A DNA stretch of 7,602 nt from Dehalococcoidia bacterium. Lineage in GTDB: Bacteria; Chloroflexota; Dehalococcoidia; E44-bin15. Both the position numbers and the translations under genes were made by a program. Each line of letters opens with the position of its first letter. The stretch's first letter is position 1. Location: assembly GCA_030667555.1 (NCBI GenBank), contig DAOUVR010000053.1, positions 1 through 7,602 on the forward strand, given 5' to 3'. The notes beneath the pieces were generated by a model that had not been told where the DNA came from, searched no databases, and worked only from the letters and a program-made list of their open reading frames with translations. Shown here in pieces: positions 5,454 through 7,602 of this stretch.

Positions 5454-7602
5454 ATGGCGGAAGTAATAGCAAAGCAAATTGGAGCACCGGATAAGCCGGT
5501 AGAGGAGCTTGAGAAGGAGAGGGCATGGTGGTGGGCAGCGGAGAAGAAGAGGTCGCCGCGCCTCGACTACCTGAGGAAGGCGGTGTGGAAGAAGGGGCGG
5601 AAGGGAGGTCAGTATGAGCCGGGCCTCAACATAGACATAGAGAGTGCTGAGCTATTCACCCAAGCGTGGCAGGCGGCTGAAGGCGATCCCATGCTGCTGA
5701 GGAGGGCAAAAGCCCTGGCCTACATGATGGAAAACAGGACTGTTTTCATCACCGATCATGCGCAGCTTGTAGCTACTGAGGGTAACCTTCCCAACACCCT
5801 GTACTACAATGTGGATAGTAGTAGGTTCGGCAATGATGAGATCTACAACGACCCGATCCTCGTCCCTGAGCCAAGAGAGGAATCCCTGAAGAGATTAGGT
5901 GAGCTCCACAGTTACTGGAACGAGCGCGATGCTATAGGTGCGGTGTTCAGGTTTCTTCTGCCTGAGGACGCGGTGAAGTACATCAAGGCGACCCTTATGT
6001 GGGGTCTTCCCGTCGGCGGCAGCTTCGGTTATTCGGGCAAGGACTATGAATACATCTTTGGCCCGAACCAGGAGGTAGGCGGCGGCAAGGGATTTCAGGA
6101 CATGATCGACGAGATCCAGGAGCAGATCGACAAGGCTGAGGCTAAGCTAATGGATGGCACGCCCGATGGTGCTGAACTGGAGCTTTATGAGAAGCTGCCC
6201 AACTGGGAGGCGATGCAGATTATACTGGAGGGGTGCATCAATCACGCCAGGCGTTACGCCAGGCTGGCGCGGATAATAGCGGAGAACTTTGAATCGGACC
6301 CGAAGCGCAAGGAGGAACTGCTCAGGGTCGCCGAAACCTGCGATCGGGTGCCGGCGAAGCCGGCTAGAACCTTCCAGGAGCATCTTCAGATGCAGCACTT
6401 TATACAGGTGTGGACCCGACTCGAGGCCCTTGAGTCGGCCTGGCCTACGCGTCCAGACTACTACGGTACGCCGTATTACAACAACGATGTAAATATTGAG
6501 AAGAGGCTTACCAAGGAGGAGGCGCTCGACCTGGTAGGCGAGTTCCTCATCCGAGCCTACGAAATTGGCCACTTCCTGGGCAGAGAGGGCGCTGAGGCGC
6601 TACAGGGCATAGTGGGCACCTGGGTGTGGACCATGGGCGGCGTCAATAAGGATGGCAGCGATGCCTGCAGCGACCTGACGACAGCCTTCCTGCAGGCGGC
6701 GAGGATGGTGCGGGTGTCCAACCCCACCTTTGGCTTTCGCTGGCATCCCCAGGTCAAGGACGAGGTGATGCGGGAGGTATTCGAGTGTATCAGGCAGGGT
6801 CTGGGCTATCCCAGCATACGTAATGATCCCGTCCTGATCGCCAACGGCATGTACTGGCACAAACATCCACTGGAGGAGATGAGGACATGGGTGCACCAGG
6901 CGTGCATGTCGCCGTGTCCCACCACCAAGTACGGTTACCAGCCATGCCGTATGGCGTCGGCGACGATGAACACTTCCAAGATGATCGAATATGCCCTGCA
7001 TGATGGCTATGACCTTTGTCTAGAGATGCAGATGGGGCCGAAGACGGGTGATGCCCGTCAGTTCACCGACTTTGAGCAGTTGTTTGAGGCGTGGGTCAAG
7101 CAGATGGAGTGGTTGATGAACTTTGGCGTGCGCATCGTTAACAAGGGGAGAGTCGAGTCCCACAACAATTGGGGGCGACCCTTCCTGTCGGGCATCTCCG
7201 AGAGGTCGGTGGAGAGCGGGTATGATGCGGTAGACCCGCGGTCTGGGGAGCGAGGCAATAGCTGGATCACCTTCTTCACCTGGGTGGAGAATCCAGATGC
7301 CCTGGCAGCAGTGAAGAAACTGGTATTTGACGAGAAGAAGTACACCATGGACCAGTTGATAACCGCTCTTGAAGCCAACTGGGAAGGGTATGAGGAGATG
7401 CGGCTTGACTTCGTCAAGAATGCTCCCAAGTGGGGCAATGATGACGACTATGTGGACGACATGATGGTACGCTGCCTCAGGGAAATCAGCAGGCATTCGC
7501 ACGAGTTGAAAGACCCGTGTGGGAATCCATGGCCTGTGCTGCCGGAGAATGTGAGCGGCAACATCCACTTCTCCAACCAGGTTCATGCCGGTCCCAATGG
7601 GA
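5454..7602 (+). CDS. Fumarate-adding glycyl radical enzyme, catalytic subunit (BssA/AssA/MasD-like), 3' end cut by window edge
   Basis: Catalytic subunit of an X-succinate synthase, which adds a hydrocarbon or methyl-aromatic carbon to fumarate by radical chemistry in anaerobes. 716 codons are open to the window end; relatives have about 830-870. The pyruvate formate-lyase-like barrel is seen in RAKALAYMMENR (83-94), the CDRVPAKPARTFQEHLQ block (296-312), and VHQACMSPCPTTKYGYQP (480-497). Cys484 is the expected thiyl-radical residue (BssA Cys493). Arg499 stands 15 residues after it, the same offset as the fumarate-binding Arg508 of Thauera BssA as I recall it. This favours fumarate addition over a decarboxylase or diol dehydratase, whose cysteine is in GCVE. 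The glycyl radical loop (RVxGY/F) would come about 100 codons beyond the edge. The start is ATG 5454, with a perfect GAGGAGGT eight bases upstream. It follows the small subunit by 110 bases. The substrate (alkylbenzene, alkane, cresol or methylnaphthalene type) cannot be read from the sequence. Confidence 0.85.
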   Translation, partial: MAEVIAKQIGAPDKPVEELEKERAWWWAAEKKRSPRLDYLRKAVWKKGRKGGQYEPGLNIDIESAELFTQAWQAAEGDPMLLRRAKALAYMMENRTVFITDHAQLVATEGNLPNTLYYNVDSSRFGNDEIYNDPILVPEPREESLKRLGELHSYWNERDAIGAVFRFLLPEDAVKYIKATLMWGLPVGGSFGYSGKDYEYIFGPNQEVGGGKGFQDMIDEIQEQIDKAEAKLMDGTPDGAELELYEKLPNWEAMQIILEGCINHARRYARLARIIAENFESDPKRKEELLRVAETCDRVPAKPARTFQEHLQMQHFIQVWTRLEALESAWPTRPDYYGTPYYNNDVNIEKRLTKEEALDLVGEFLIRAYEIGHFLGREGAEALQGIVGTWVWTMGGVNKDGSDACSDLTTAFLQAARMVRVSNPTFGFRWHPQVKDEVMREVFECIRQGLGYPSIRNDPVLIANGMYWHKHPLEEMRTWVHQACMSPCPTTKYGYQPCRMASATMNTSKMIEYALHDGYDLCLEMQMGPKTGDARQFTDFEQLFEAWVKQMEWLMNFGVRIVNKGRVESHNNWGRPFLSGISERSVESGYDAVDPRSGERGNSWITFFTWVENPDALAAVKKLVFDEKKYTMDQLITALEANWEGYEEMRLDFVKNAPKWGNDDDYVDDMMVRCLREISRHSHELKDPCGNPWPVLPENVSGNIHFSNQVHAGPNG

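Noticed and set aside
6147..7586. Several long minus-strand frames of 66-188 codons
   Set aside because: They lie opposite the glycyl radical enzyme, which has clear catalytic motifs and a strong ribosome site. They show no family motif and are reverse-strand shadows.

Overview
The window looks like bacterial DNA from an anaerobe with mid-range G+C. It carries the maturation protease of a [NiFe] hydrogenase, a PerR-type regulator and an oxygen-sensitive glycyl radical enzyme of the fumarate-adding (benzylsuccinate / alkylsuccinate synthase) family. GTG and TTG starts, a Toast_rack-type lipoprotein and an LpxL-like acyltransferase would fit Chloroflexota (Dehalococcoidia-like) or a Gram-positive or deltaproteobacterial sediment anaerobe. 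The taxon is a guess: there is no rRNA or other marker gene here.

Layout. Positions 1-292 (minus) hold most of a hydrogenase maturation endopeptidase that runs off the left edge, with a good sigma-70-like promoter at 451-479. Positions 480-754 hold no recognisable gene. Positions 755-2626 form a minus-strand envelope operon: promoter, leader hairpin, a 25-codon mini-ORF overlapping the start of an LpxL/HtrB-like acyltransferase, then a beta-solenoid lipoprotein. Divergent from it at 2853 is a PerR-like Fur-family regulator whose promoter carries an AT-rich dyad over and just after the -10 box. A gene-free stretch (3282-3619) with a widely spaced inverted repeat precedes a small cupin protein. 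That gene converges on a NimA-like flavin-binding (PNPOx-fold) protein. Directly upstream of the latter lies what looks like the wreck of a P-type cation ATPase: two conserved membrane segments in different frames, joined by deletion of everything between them.

The right third is the most notable part. A promoter at 4908-4936 drives a 119-residue protein with four cysteines (HiPIP-like iron-sulfur small subunit) and then the catalytic subunit of a fumarate-adding glycyl radical enzyme. That subunit is cut by the right edge after 716 residues. The thiyl-radical cysteine (Cys484) and an arginine 15 residues later are visible; the glycyl radical loop lies beyond the window. The order small subunit then large subunit matches bssC-bssA, but no radical-SAM activase precedes them.

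Taken together, the region combines anaerobic hydrocarbon- or aromatic-type activation with hydrogen metabolism, peroxide sensing and envelope lipid modification. The link between the central genes and the radical enzyme is only positional.
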